Below, one piece after another: positions 45,578-53,172 of a stretch of DNA of 64,000 bases. A program made the translations under genes and the position numbers. Origin of the DNA: JAVBRU01 sp031547595 (GTDB lineage: Bacteria; Bacillota; Clostridia; Christensenellales; Aristaeellaceae). Every line of letters begins with the position of its first letter. Positions within the stretch are counted from its first letter, which is position 1. The DNA is taken from the NCBI GenBank assembly GCA_031547595.1, contig JAVBRU010000033.1, forward strand, positions 1 to 64,000, read 5' to 3'. Under the pieces are notes generated by a model, which worked only from the letters and a program-made list of their open reading frames with translations, had not been told where the DNA came from and searched no databases.

Positions 45578-46534
45578 ATGTTTCAGCTGAAAACTCTGTT
45601 TTACCTGGGAGATACCCCCGTTTACGCCTATGGCGTGGCCGTGGCACTGATTGCCGGGGCGTGCATGCTGTGGCTTTCGCAGCGTGCCAAGGGCAAGCTA
45701 AAGCCCGGCACCACCTCGGCCTTTGCGCTGTATGCGCTGGTGCTGGGGCTGCTGCTGGGGCGGATTGTCTATTGCGTGGTGAAGGCCACCAATGTGTTCT
45801 ATGACGAAATGGGTGATTTTGCCTTCGGCGGGTTTTTCCGCATCGACCGGGGCGGGATGAGCTTTGCCGGCGTGATGCTGGGCTGCGTGGCCGCGCTGTT
45901 CCTGTGCGCGTGGCAAACACGCCAGAGCGCGGCCGCGCTGATGGACTGGATTGCACCGGTGGCGGCGCTGATGATCGCGCTGTGCCGCAGCGTAGAGCCG
46001 CTCAGCCGCCAAGGCTTTGGCATGCCGCTGAGCGACAGCGCGTTTTTCCCATTCGCGCTGATGAACGAGAACGAAGAAATGGTGCTGGCTGTGTGCCTGA
46101 TTGAGGCGATATTGGCCTTTGCGGTGCTGGGTGCGCTGCTTTTTCTTGCAAAGAAGCCGCACCGTACCGGCGATATTGGCCTGTATTTCTTCATCCTGCT
46201 GGGCGCGTCCCACATCATCCCCGAAAGCTTCCGCAGCGATGGAACTCTGTATATCTTCACCTTCGCCCGCGTCACGCAAATTGCGCTGGCGTTTATGCTG
46301 TGTGTGCCCGAGATTATGCTGGGCGTGCGTGCCGCAAAGCGCGGGGGTGTCACACGTGCGCTAATCCTCGAATGGGTGCTGACTGCGCTTGGCGTGGTGC
46401 TTTGCATCGGCGGCGAGTTCGCGCTGGACAAATCCAACCTCCCGAAACTGCTTGTGTATGCCGTGATGTTTGCCACCCTGTGCGGGATGGTGTTTCTCAT
46501 CCTCCGCCGTCTCAGAAAGGAAGCGCTGCAATGA
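45578..46534 (+). CDS. Prolipoprotein diacylglyceryl transferase-like membrane protein
   Basis: A 318-residue protein with about seven membrane helices. The layout and the first periplasmic block (FRIDRGGMSFAGVMLGC) resemble Lgt, but the essential HGG of Lgt is FAG here, and the later Arg-x-x-Asn-Glu region is only loosely kept (ALCRSVEPLSRQGFGMP). It may therefore be an Lgt relative with another role rather than the housekeeping lgt. It overlaps the next gene by 4 bp. Confidence 0.72.
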   Translation: MFQLKTLFYLGDTPVYAYGVAVALIAGACMLWLSQRAKGKLKPGTTSAFALYALVLGLLLGRIVYCVVKATNVFYDEMGDFAFGGFFRIDRGGMSFAGVMLGCVAALFLCAWQTRQSAAALMDWIAPVAALMIALCRSVEPLSRQGFGMPLSDSAFFPFALMNENEEMVLAVCLIEAILAFAVLGALLFLAKKPHRTGDIGLYFFILLGASHIIPESFRSDGTLYIFTFARVTQIALAFMLCVPEIMLGVRAAKRGGVTRALILEWVLTALGVVLCIGGEFALDKSNLPKLLVYAVMFATLCGMVFLILRRLRKEALQ

Positions 46535-47688
46535 AAAAAATCATATGCCTTGCCCTGGCTTTGCTATGTATGTGTTCCGTGGCCAACGCCGTCACCTATG
46601 GCGACGAGGGCGTTTTCCTGTCCGTTGGCGGAAGCTATATCTACGCACGCGATAATCAGGGGCAAATCTATGTGTGGGGCGATAATCAGTTTGGCCAGCT
46701 TGGCAACGGCGGCACCCGCCAGAAATACAACATCCTGGAGTTCACCACCAAGAATGCCGATATCGATTTATCACAGATCGTGGATGTTATCCCCGGCAGC
46801 GATTATAGCTTTTTCCTGATGCAGGACGGCACGCTGTGGGGCGTGGGCAACAACGATTATTCGCCGCTTGCCGATAAGGGCGACCGCTATTACACCCACA
46901 TCCGCTTCAACGTGGGCGAGCCTGTGGTGAAGGTGGAATGCGGCTTTGGCCATGTGCTGGCACTCAACGCCAAGGGCGAGGTGTACGCCTGGGGGCGCAA
47001 CAACGCCGGGCAGGTGGGCAACGGCTTCCGCAAAAACACCGGCGTTGCGTACAACACAGGGTTGACCGACATCGTGCAGATCGTGTGCGGCGGCAAGTTT
47101 TCCCTGGCGCTGGCGGCAGACGGCACGCTGTGGGGTTGGGGCGATAACGAGTATAACACCATCAACATGACCAAGGATCAGGTGGTCACCCGGCCCACCA
47201 AGATCGAATACGGCGATATCGACATCGCGTATATCGACGCCTGCGGCGCTTCTGTGGTGCTGCTGGACACAGACGGCGTGCTGTGGACGTGGGGCCGCAA
47301 CGATATGCATCAGCTGGGCTATGACACCAAGGGCAAATCCACCAAAACACCGCAGAAGGTGGATCTGCCGCTGCCCGTTGTGTATGTGGCGGCATATAGC
47401 TCGCAGACCTATGCTATCCTCAGCGACGGCTCACTGTGGTCGTGGGGCAATAACTCCTATGGGCAATTGGGGCAAGGCTTCCGCTCCGCAGCGTCGGAGG
47501 GTGTGCTGCCCGGCAAGGCATGGGACAGCGATGTGGTGATGGTGATGGGCGGCAGCCTGTGCATGAGCGCCATGCTGGCGGACGGCACGATCATTTCCGC
47601 AGGCATCAGCAAATTTGGCCAGCAGGGCGACGGCACGCAGGATTCGCACTACAAAGCCTTCGCCAACGGGCTGAATTTGATCAAATAG
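46531..47688 (+). CDS. Secreted RCC1-repeat beta-propeller protein
   Basis: A 385-residue protein with a signal peptide (MKKIICLALALLCMCSVANA). The rest is a series of RCC1 repeats, recognisable as VYVWGDNQFGQLGNGG-like units: IYVWGDNQFGQLGNG, LWGVGNNDYSPL, VYAWGRNNAGQVGNG, LWGWGDNEYNT, LWTWGRNDMHQLG and LWSWGNNSYGQLGQG. It should form a seven-bladed propeller for protein binding outside the cell. Binding partner unknown. ATGA overlap with the Lgt-like gene. Confidence 0.88.
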   Translation: MKKIICLALALLCMCSVANAVTYGDEGVFLSVGGSYIYARDNQGQIYVWGDNQFGQLGNGGTRQKYNILEFTTKNADIDLSQIVDVIPGSDYSFFLMQDGTLWGVGNNDYSPLADKGDRYYTHIRFNVGEPVVKVECGFGHVLALNAKGEVYAWGRNNAGQVGNGFRKNTGVAYNTGLTDIVQIVCGGKFSLALAADGTLWGWGDNEYNTINMTKDQVVTRPTKIEYGDIDIAYIDACGASVVLLDTDGVLWTWGRNDMHQLGYDTKGKSTKTPQKVDLPLPVVYVAAYSSQTYAILSDGSLWSWGNNSYGQLGQGFRSAASEGVLPGKAWDSDVVMVMGGSLCMSAMLADGTIISAGISKFGQQGDGTQDSHYKAFANGLNLIK

Positions 47689-47699
47689 GGTGTGCTTTT

Positions 47700-47987
47700 A
47701 TGGAGATCGACGTTTTGCTGAAGAATTTTATGGACAGCGAGGGGCGGCTTACGGCCTGGCCGGTCAAGCGCAAGATGCGTATGTTCGCCCTGCATTATCT
47801 GGCCACACGGTTTGAAAAAGGCAGGCAGTACACCGAAAAAGAAGTGAACGCGCTGCTGTTGCAATGGCACACTTTCAAGGACCCTGCCACCCTCCGCCGG
47901 GAGTTATACAACGAGCGGTTTGTGGACAGAACAGCGGACGGCACAGCCTATTGGCTGGAGGATACGTTGCCCGACGTGGAAGGATAA
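47700..47987 (+). CDS. DUF2087-type small protein
   Basis: A 95-residue soluble protein with the DUF2087 pattern: RLTAWPVKRKMRMFALHYLA, the YTEKEVNALL block and DPATLRRELYNERFVDRTADG. Such domains are often attached to regulators and may bind nucleic acid; here it stands alone. It follows the RCC1 gene by 11 bp and ends at a terminator. Confidence 0.85.
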   Translation: MEIDVLLKNFMDSEGRLTAWPVKRKMRMFALHYLATRFEKGRQYTEKEVNALLLQWHTFKDPATLRRELYNERFVDRTADGTAYWLEDTLPDVEG

Positions 47988-48009
47988 AGAGACTTTAATG
48001 GAAATACTA

Positions 48010-48037
48010 CGCCGCGCATCCATAAATGCGCGGCGTT
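48010..48037 (+). terminator. Terminator of the NAGPA-Lgt-RCC1-DUF2087 unit
   Basis: CGCCGCGCAT pairs with ATGCGCGGCG over 10 bp around a 6-base loop, followed by TTCGTTGTT. The T-run is weak. Confidence 0.65.
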
Positions 48038-48062
48038 CGTTGTTGATTCTAAAATTGATACA

Positions 48063-48311
48063 TCAGTCAAACCTCATTAGCTGATCGGGTGTAACATCCA
48101 GTGCCTTGGCAATACGGTACAGCGCGACTATAGATACTACATAGGGCGCGGTGCTTTCTAAATGGCTGATGGTTGCGTTACTCAAATCGGATTTTTCTGC
48201 AAGCTCAGCTTGGCTCATGTCGCGTCTTTTTCGCAAGAACTGCACCTTAAACCCTATGTTTTTTAGAAACTGTTCTTCTTCTTTGGTATACGTTTTCTTT
48301 GTGTTGGGCAT
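48063..48311 (-). CDS. XRE-family transcriptional regulator
   Basis: An 82-residue helix-turn-helix protein (residues 15-75: KVQFLRKRRDMSQAELAEKSDLSNATISHLE). Only the DNA-binding domain is present, as in small repressors of phage or defence modules. It is divergent from a small gene at 48445, and the region is visibly more AT-rich than its surroundings, hinting at transfer. Confidence 0.85.
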   Translation of the reverse strand: MPNTKKTYTKEEEQFLKNIGFKVQFLRKRRDMSQAELAEKSDLSNATISHLESTAPYVVSIVALYRIAKALDVTPDQLMRFD

Positions 48312-48370
48312 AGGGTTTTCCTCCCTTTTGCATTGCTGTTGCTTGTATGCCTATTTTAGAATAAATAGTA

Positions 48371-48400
48371 TTGCAAATAAATGCACCATAATGATATAAT
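48371..48400 (+). promoter_or_regulatory. Promoter of the small gene at 48445
   Basis: TTGCAA (48371-48376) and TATAAT (48395-48400) with an 18-bp spacer in an AT-rich intergenic region shared with the divergent XRE gene. Confidence 0.55.
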
Positions 48401-48444
48401 GTTGTAGTATAATCCAATATTATAGAAATGAGGAGAACTTTCCT

Positions 48445-48714
48445 ATGGATGAGCAGCTTGTTCACGCAATATTATCGGAGCTAATTAAGTATTTGAGCAT
48501 TTCCGCACCAGACACTATTGCGTCTTTCAAAAACATAAAAACATGTGATTTGTGGACATGCTTCTTTGGTTTGGGACTATATATACGTAATCATTTGCTA
48601 TTACCAGCAGATAACGAACTCTGTTTGCTTTTTTATCAAAATGGTATTATGGACCGCGATGCTATGTCGCGGGTAATGGTTGAGCAGTGGCATGAAGTGT
48701 TGAATAAATTTTGA
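48445..48714 (+). CDS. Small protein of unknown function
   Basis: An 89-residue protein with a TCDLWTCFFGLGLYIRNHLL segment that I have a vague memory of from small conserved clostridial families, but I cannot name it with confidence. No signal peptide. AT-rich compared with its neighbours. Divergent from the XRE regulator, which may control it. Confidence 0.6.
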   Translation: MDEQLVHAILSELIKYLSISAPDTIASFKNIKTCDLWTCFFGLGLYIRNHLLLPADNELCLLFYQNGIMDRDAMSRVMVEQWHEVLNKF

Positions 48715-48739
48715 TTATTGTAAAAAATCGCCCAGGCTC

Positions 48740-48787
48740 TTGACAAATACATAAGACGCATTGTAGTATAAGACGAAACGTCTTATG
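48740..48787 (+). promoter_or_regulatory. Promoter and dyad operator of the first BlaI-like gene
   Basis: TTGACA (48740-48745) and TAGTAT (48764-48769), 18 bp apart, are overlapped by the dyad CATAAGACG-N20-CGTCTTATG (48750-48787). A repressor bound here would block the -10 region and start site. The arrangement repeats at 49235 with different arm sequences. Confidence 0.75.
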
Positions 48788-48810
48788 GGAAAAGAAGGAG
48801 TGTACCACAT

Positions 48811-49194
48811 ATGAAATCTAAAATGCTACCCGATGCGGAATATGAGATCATGAATTATGTGTGGGATTCCGTGCCTCCCATCACCACCCCCATGGTGATG
48901 GAAGCGCTGGGCAAGCAGAAGGATTGGAAAATCCAGACCGTGGCCGCGCTGTTTGCCCGGCTGATGGAGCGGGGCTTCCTGCGCGTAGAAAAGGGTGCTG
49001 CGCGGGAACGAGCTTTCTACCCCATCATCTCCCGGGACGAATACCTCGCCATGGAAACCGAGAGCTTTATTACGCGCTACCATAAAAAGAGCTTCACCAG
49101 CTTGCTCAGCGCCCTGCACTGCACCAGCATGTCTCAGGAAGACCTGGACGAGCTGAGCGATTGGGTGAAAACCTTGCGCAAAGACGAAAAATAA
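48811..49194 (+). CDS. BlaI/MecI-family repressor, copy 1
   Basis: A 127-residue winged-helix repressor with LPDAEYEIMNYVWD at the start, a recognition region PITTPMVMEAL and the DNA-contacting wing near RGFLRVEKGAARERAFYP. The C-terminal part would dimerise and carry the cleavage site for an M56 protease. It is about 85 percent identical by eye to copy 2 at 49305. It has its own dyad promoter. Confidence 0.9.
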   Translation: MKSKMLPDAEYEIMNYVWDSVPPITTPMVMEALGKQKDWKIQTVAALFARLMERGFLRVEKGAARERAFYPIISRDEYLAMETESFITRYHKKSFTSLLSALHCTSMSQEDLDELSDWVKTLRKDEK

Positions 49195-49234
49195 TCAATT
49201 TACAGTTGTAAACAAAAAAAGTTGTCCAAAGGGC

Positions 49235-49282
49235 TTGACAAACATGTTAGACGCGTTGTAGTATAAGACAAGACGTCTAACA
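49235..49282 (+). promoter_or_regulatory. Promoter and dyad operator of the second BlaI-like gene
   Basis: TTGACA (49235-49240) and TAGTAT (49259-49264), 18 bp apart, with dyad TGTTAGACG-N20-CGTCTAACA (49245-49282). Spacing is identical to the first operator, but the outer four bases of each arm differ in a compensated way. A smaller palindrome TTTAC/GTAAA lies at 49199-49212. Confidence 0.75.
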
Positions 49283-49304
49283 AACACCAAGGAGGACTGC
49301 AACG

Positions 49305-49688
49305 ATGAAATCCAAGATGCTTCCGGACGCGGAATATGAGATCATGGATTATGTGTGGGATACCATGCCGCCCGTGACCACGCCCATGGTGATGGAAGCC
49401 CTGGGCAGGGAAAAGGGCTGGAAGATCCAGACCGTGGCCGCGCTGTTTGCCCGGCTGATGGAGCGTGGCTTCCTGCGGGTAGAAAAAGGCACCGCCAGAG
49501 AGCGCGCATTTTATCCCGTCATATCCCGCGCCGAATACTTGAGCATGGAGACCGAGAGCTTTGTTACGCGCTATCACAAAAAGAGCTTTACCAGCCTGCT
49601 GAGCGCGTTGCACCGCACAAGCATTACCGAGGAGGACCTCAACGAACTCAGCGATTTTGTAAAAACACTGCGGGAAGAGGGGAAATAA
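49305..49688 (+). CDS. BlaI/MecI-family repressor, copy 2
   Basis: A 127-residue repressor, near-identical in layout to copy 1 (LPDAEYEIMDYVWD, RGFLRVEKGTARERAFYP). It lies 3 bp before the M56 gene, as in classical blaI-blaR1 pairs, so it is the most likely partner of that receptor. Start ATG follows AAGGAGG. Confidence 0.92.
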   Translation: MKSKMLPDAEYEIMDYVWDTMPPVTTPMVMEALGREKGWKIQTVAALFARLMERGFLRVEKGTARERAFYPVISRAEYLSMETESFVTRYHKKSFTSLLSALHRTSITEEDLNELSDFVKTLREEGK

Positions 49689-49691
49689 GCA

Positions 49692-52655
49692 ATGGACAAC
49701 TTCTTGCGCATGCTGCTGGAGTGCACGCTGACCATGTCTGTCATCGCGCTGGTGCTGTTGCTGGTGACCCCCGCCTACACCAAGCGATACAGCGCCAAGA
49801 GCGCCTATCTGTTGTGGGTGATTGTGATGCTGGGGTTTTTGATTCCCTTCCGCCCCACCGCGTCTCAGCCTGCGCTGGTCATTTCCCTGCCTGCCCAGCA
49901 GGTGGTGGAACTGCCTGCTAATCAGCGTGTACCATCTGTCGATACCATTAAAGCCGATTTAACTCTGGACAACACCTCCGAAACCGCGGTGCTTGCGGGC
50001 AACACCCAAAGGTCCGCAACAACCGCCACCACGCCCGCCGTCTCCCTCACCGTGATGCAGATTGTGGCGCTGGTGTATGGCATAGGTGTTATCGTCACCC
50101 TGCTCTGGCAGGCCGTGCGCTACCATAAGTTCCTGCGCGTCATCAAGCGTTGGCGCAAGCAAGTGGTGGGCTTTGAATACGGCGAAGTGCTACAGCAGCA
50201 ATGCCAGCTGATGGGTATCAAGGAGAATGTTGACCTATACATCTGCCCCGCGGTGGACAGCCCCCTGCTGGTGGGCGTGCTGCGCCCGGGCATCTACCTG
50301 CCAGACGCCTCTCTTAATGCAGAGGAGCTGGCCCTGATATTGCGGCACGAACTGACGCATTACCGCCGCCACGATTTATGGAACAAGCTGCTGATGCTGT
50401 TTGCATCCGCGCTTCACTGGTTCAACCCCCTGATGTATTTCGTGGGCAGGGCGATGGATTTCCAGTGCGAGGCATCCTGCGACGCCGAGGTCACCAAAAA
50501 CCTCACGCTCGATACCCGCCAGTATTACAGCGAAACCATCATCAGCGTCATCCGTCCGCAGCGCTCTATGACGTCGTCTTTATCGACGAGCTTTGCCGGA
50601 GGAAAAAAAGAAATGAAACAACGCATTGGTTCTATTATGGACATCCGTAAAAAGCGCGCGGGCGTGATTGCCCTCTCGCTGGTGCTGATCATCACCTGCT
50701 GCACGGGGCTGGGCTTTGCCCTTTCCAGCGGCAGCAACGTCAAAACCTACGCTACAGACCGCGATTATACCACCGAAGAACTGCAGGCCCTGATCGGTAC
50801 CAAGGCCGTTGTGTATACCGCCAGTGGCGTGGCCGCCGTGTATGGCTCCCGCATCGATTATGAAAAGCCCTATGCACTGTATATGAACGGCTGCGAAGTG
50901 GTGATAGACAAGATTTTGTGGGCGGACGGCCTGCGCGGCTATTTTGCGCACATCACCCTGGGCACGCCGCTTGCCGGCGGCAACCAGTTCAGCGTGCCAC
51001 TCAAGTATCTGGCAGCCGTGGATACCCTGAATACCACCGTGGCGCTGCCCGGCGGCGTGCTGCAAACCACCGAGGCCAACCAGTACATCACCGTCTACAA
51101 GTACGACAGCACCCAGAGCGGCACGGCGGGTATTTATATGGCCGGCACCAAGGTGGAGCTGCTGGGGCAGCTTGGCACCTGGTATAACATCCGCATCGAG
51201 GATACAATGGGCTTTGTGTCCGCTGCCGAGGTCAAGCTGGAGGGGGACTTCCAAAAGGTACTCGCAGCCAGCCAGCCGGACAGCTATTCCGGCAAAGGCG
51301 TGCTCTATACCGTGCAGTACGAGGATTATCTAAAGCAGTACCGCGCCAAGACGCAAGAGGTGGAAAGCCAAAAGCGCAGCTGGACGCTGGAGGAAAATGC
51401 CTGGCTGAGCAAGCTGCGCGAGTCCTACGGCATCGACGACTATGACGAATACCACATCCTGCCCGGTGCCGGCGACATCAGCCAGACGGATGCCCTCGCC
51501 CTTGGCAGAAAGTATTTCATGGAGTTGACTGGCCTGGATGCCGCCACGGTAGATACTTTTGATGTGTCTTACGGCTTCTACACCATCCCTTATAAAGACC
51601 CCGAGGCCAAGATGTGGATGCTGAACTTTAATAAGCAGGACGATTCCATTGGTCTGTACCAGAGTTATTATGTGCGGTTCGCCTCGCCCTCCGGCGAGAT
51701 CCTGCAGCAAAGCAGCAAGGAGACCGCTCTGCGCGAGCCTTCTGGCCCCCGCGTCACCGCCACACCCGAGGAGAAAGCCGCCAACAAGTATTCCTTCACC
51801 GAGGAACATGCCAAGCTGCTGGCGCGCTTCCAGTATGAGTATGGCCCGATGTACAAATGGTCGCTGGCTGTGAAGGAAGACTATGCCTGGCACGACTTTG
51901 GCGGCGGCAACTTCACCCAGCCCAAGGAAGGCGAAATCACCCAGAATCAAGCCTTGGCAGCCGCCAAAACAGAGCTGATGACGGCCACCGGCATGACCGA
52001 CCAGCAGTTGGCCGAGTATGACCCCTACTATTTCTTCGAGCAGACGCATATCCGCAACTGGCGCATCGATTTCTATCTGCACGACAAAGAAGCCCAGGGT
52101 ATTCTGGAGGGCTACAGTGTGCGGCTGCTGGCCAAGGATGGCACGCTGGTCAATATCGAGCCCGTGCAGGAGAGCTATACCATTCTGCCCACCGTTGCGC
52201 CCACGGCAGAGCCCACCCTCAGCCCGGAAGATATTGAGGCCAGACGCAAGTTTGAGGCCTACGAAAAGGCACTACAGGATTGGGAAAAGGAGCACGGCCA
52301 GTTCTACACCTGGAGCCTTGAGTTGAAGCATGATTTCTCGCTGCAGTATCCGGATTCTGCCCCTTACGGCTTGCCCGGCGAGGGCGACCTGACCCAGCAG
52401 CAGGCCTATGATATCGCCGTCAAAGTGCTGAAGGAACAGGAAGGCTTCACCGACAAGATGATTGACGAACGCGCGGTGTTCTACTACTTTGAGACAAAGG
52501 ACTTTATGGCGGATGCCACCTCCTGGGTATGGCGCGTGGACTTCTATACCCACGAAGAGCTGACTGGCCCCGTGCTGACCGGCTATACCATCATACTGGA
52601 CTCCGTGACCGGCGAGGTGCTGCACGTGTATACGCCGTATAACAGCAACGGTTGA
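49692..52655 (+). CDS. M56 (BlaR1-type) membrane metalloprotease with large extracellular region
   Basis: A 987-residue protein. Residues 1-330 are the M56 part: membrane helices and the zinc site HELTH near residue 218, followed by the helix with FNPLMYFVG. A further helix (about residues 325-350) leads outside, where a bacterial SH3-like segment (YITVYKYDSTQSGTAGIY to TMGFVSAAEVKLEG) and three repeated PepSY-like units are visible, each with GDISQTDALALG, GEITQNQALAAA or GDLTQQQAYDIA. There is no penicillin-binding sensor domain, so the signal is probably not a beta-lactam. It should cut the BlaI repressors when triggered. Confidence 0.85.
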   Translation: MDNFLRMLLECTLTMSVIALVLLLVTPAYTKRYSAKSAYLLWVIVMLGFLIPFRPTASQPALVISLPAQQVVELPANQRVPSVDTIKADLTLDNTSETAVLAGNTQRSATTATTPAVSLTVMQIVALVYGIGVIVTLLWQAVRYHKFLRVIKRWRKQVVGFEYGEVLQQQCQLMGIKENVDLYICPAVDSPLLVGVLRPGIYLPDASLNAEELALILRHELTHYRRHDLWNKLLMLFASALHWFNPLMYFVGRAMDFQCEASCDAEVTKNLTLDTRQYYSETIISVIRPQRSMTSSLSTSFAGGKKEMKQRIGSIMDIRKKRAGVIALSLVLIITCCTGLGFALSSGSNVKTYATDRDYTTEELQALIGTKAVVYTASGVAAVYGSRIDYEKPYALYMNGCEVVIDKILWADGLRGYFAHITLGTPLAGGNQFSVPLKYLAAVDTLNTTVALPGGVLQTTEANQYITVYKYDSTQSGTAGIYMAGTKVELLGQLGTWYNIRIEDTMGFVSAAEVKLEGDFQKVLAASQPDSYSGKGVLYTVQYEDYLKQYRAKTQEVESQKRSWTLEENAWLSKLRESYGIDDYDEYHILPGAGDISQTDALALGRKYFMELTGLDAATVDTFDVSYGFYTIPYKDPEAKMWMLNFNKQDDSIGLYQSYYVRFASPSGEILQQSSKETALREPSGPRVTATPEEKAANKYSFTEEHAKLLARFQYEYGPMYKWSLAVKEDYAWHDFGGGNFTQPKEGEITQNQALAAAKTELMTATGMTDQQLAEYDPYYFFEQTHIRNWRIDFYLHDKEAQGILEGYSVRLLAKDGTLVNIEPVQESYTILPTVAPTAEPTLSPEDIEARRKFEAYEKALQDWEKEHGQFYTWSLELKHDFSLQYPDSAPYGLPGEGDLTQQQAYDIAVKVLKEQEGFTDKMIDERAVFYYFETKDFMADATSWVWRVDFYTHEELTGPVLTGYTIILDSVTGEVLHVYTPYNSNG

Positions 52656-52660
52656 TCCGG

Positions 52661-52726
52661 GGAGGGGGTACGCGGGGGCTTCTCGCCCCCGAACCCCTCG
52701 GCAGGAGACCAGTCTCCTGCACCTCG
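52661..52726 (-). repeat. GC-rich dispersed repeat, copy 2
   Basis: The complement reads GAGGTGCAGGAGACTGG, hairpin partner TCTCCTG, then a G-rich run ending GGGGGCGAGAAGCCCCC. It matches copy 1 at 144-215. It stands directly behind the M56 gene and may double as its terminator. Confidence 0.65.
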
Positions 52727-52768
52727 CCTAGGTATCGAGCAAAGATACTTGAGCTCATGCGGGGACGA

Positions 52769-52826
52769 AAAAGCGCTGTGGTGGTCGTGGAATGCTGGCA
52801 TTCCAAAGGTCAACCACAGCGCTTTT
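52769..52826. repeat. Hairpin element A
   Basis: Perfect outer stem AAAAGCGCTGTGGT (52769-52782) with ACCACAGCGCTTTT (52813-52826). The core between them holds GGTCG, the inner stem TGGAATGC/GCATTCCA and AAGGTCA. The core is shared with element B, but the outer stems have different sequences that each pair perfectly or nearly so. Confidence 0.7.
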
Positions 52827-53001
52827 ACTGCCATCCGTTACACGGCTGGCCAGTGGCTTAACGCCACTGCCCGCACACCTAAACAACAATAGGCCACCTA
52901 TAAAACAAAACAGTACCCTATCAGTTACATGGGTTCCTTGTGTTTTCTTGTGTACGTGCGCCGTGCTGACACGGCGGTTTCCCCACCTAAGCAGGGGAAT
53001 A

Positions 53002-53062
53002 GAAGAAGAGGGCAGATGGCCGTGGAATGCTTGCATTCCCAAGGTCAAATGTCCTCTTCTTC
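53002..53062. repeat. Hairpin element B
   Basis: Outer stem GAAGAAGAGG (53002-53011) with CCTCTTCTTC (53053-53062), extended by weaker pairs. The core has GGCCG, inner stem GGAATGC/GCATTCC and AAGGTCA, as in element A. Between A and B lie about 175 bp with a CAGTGGC/GCCACTG hairpin and no credible gene. Confidence 0.7.
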
Positions 53063-53112
53063 GTACACGCACACAATCACTCAAGCCTCATCGAAGGACA
53101 CAGAAGTGGGGT

Positions 53113-53170
53113 CAAGGGGAATGATTCCCCTTGCGGGGTCTGGGGCAGCGTCCCAGCGTAACCCCTCCCC
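53113..53170 (+). repeat. GC-rich dispersed repeat, variant copy 3
   Basis: Hairpin CAAGGGGAA/TTCCCCTTG followed by GCGGGGTCTGGGGCAGCG. The layout (short palindrome, then GGGGTCTGGGG) is that of copies 1 and 2, although the sequence of the palindrome differs. It lies in opposite orientation to copy 2 and ends at the stop codon of the convergent oxidoreductase operon. Confidence 0.5.
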
Positions 53171-53172
53171 GT

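Noticed and set aside
49692..52655. Beta-lactam resistance operon (blaI-blaR1-blaZ)
   Set aside because: The M56 protein has no penicillin-binding sensor domain and no beta-lactamase gene is adjacent.
52755..53084. Minus-strand frame of about 109 codons in the repeat cluster
   Set aside because: It consists of the two hairpin elements read through; no coding character and no ribosome binding site.
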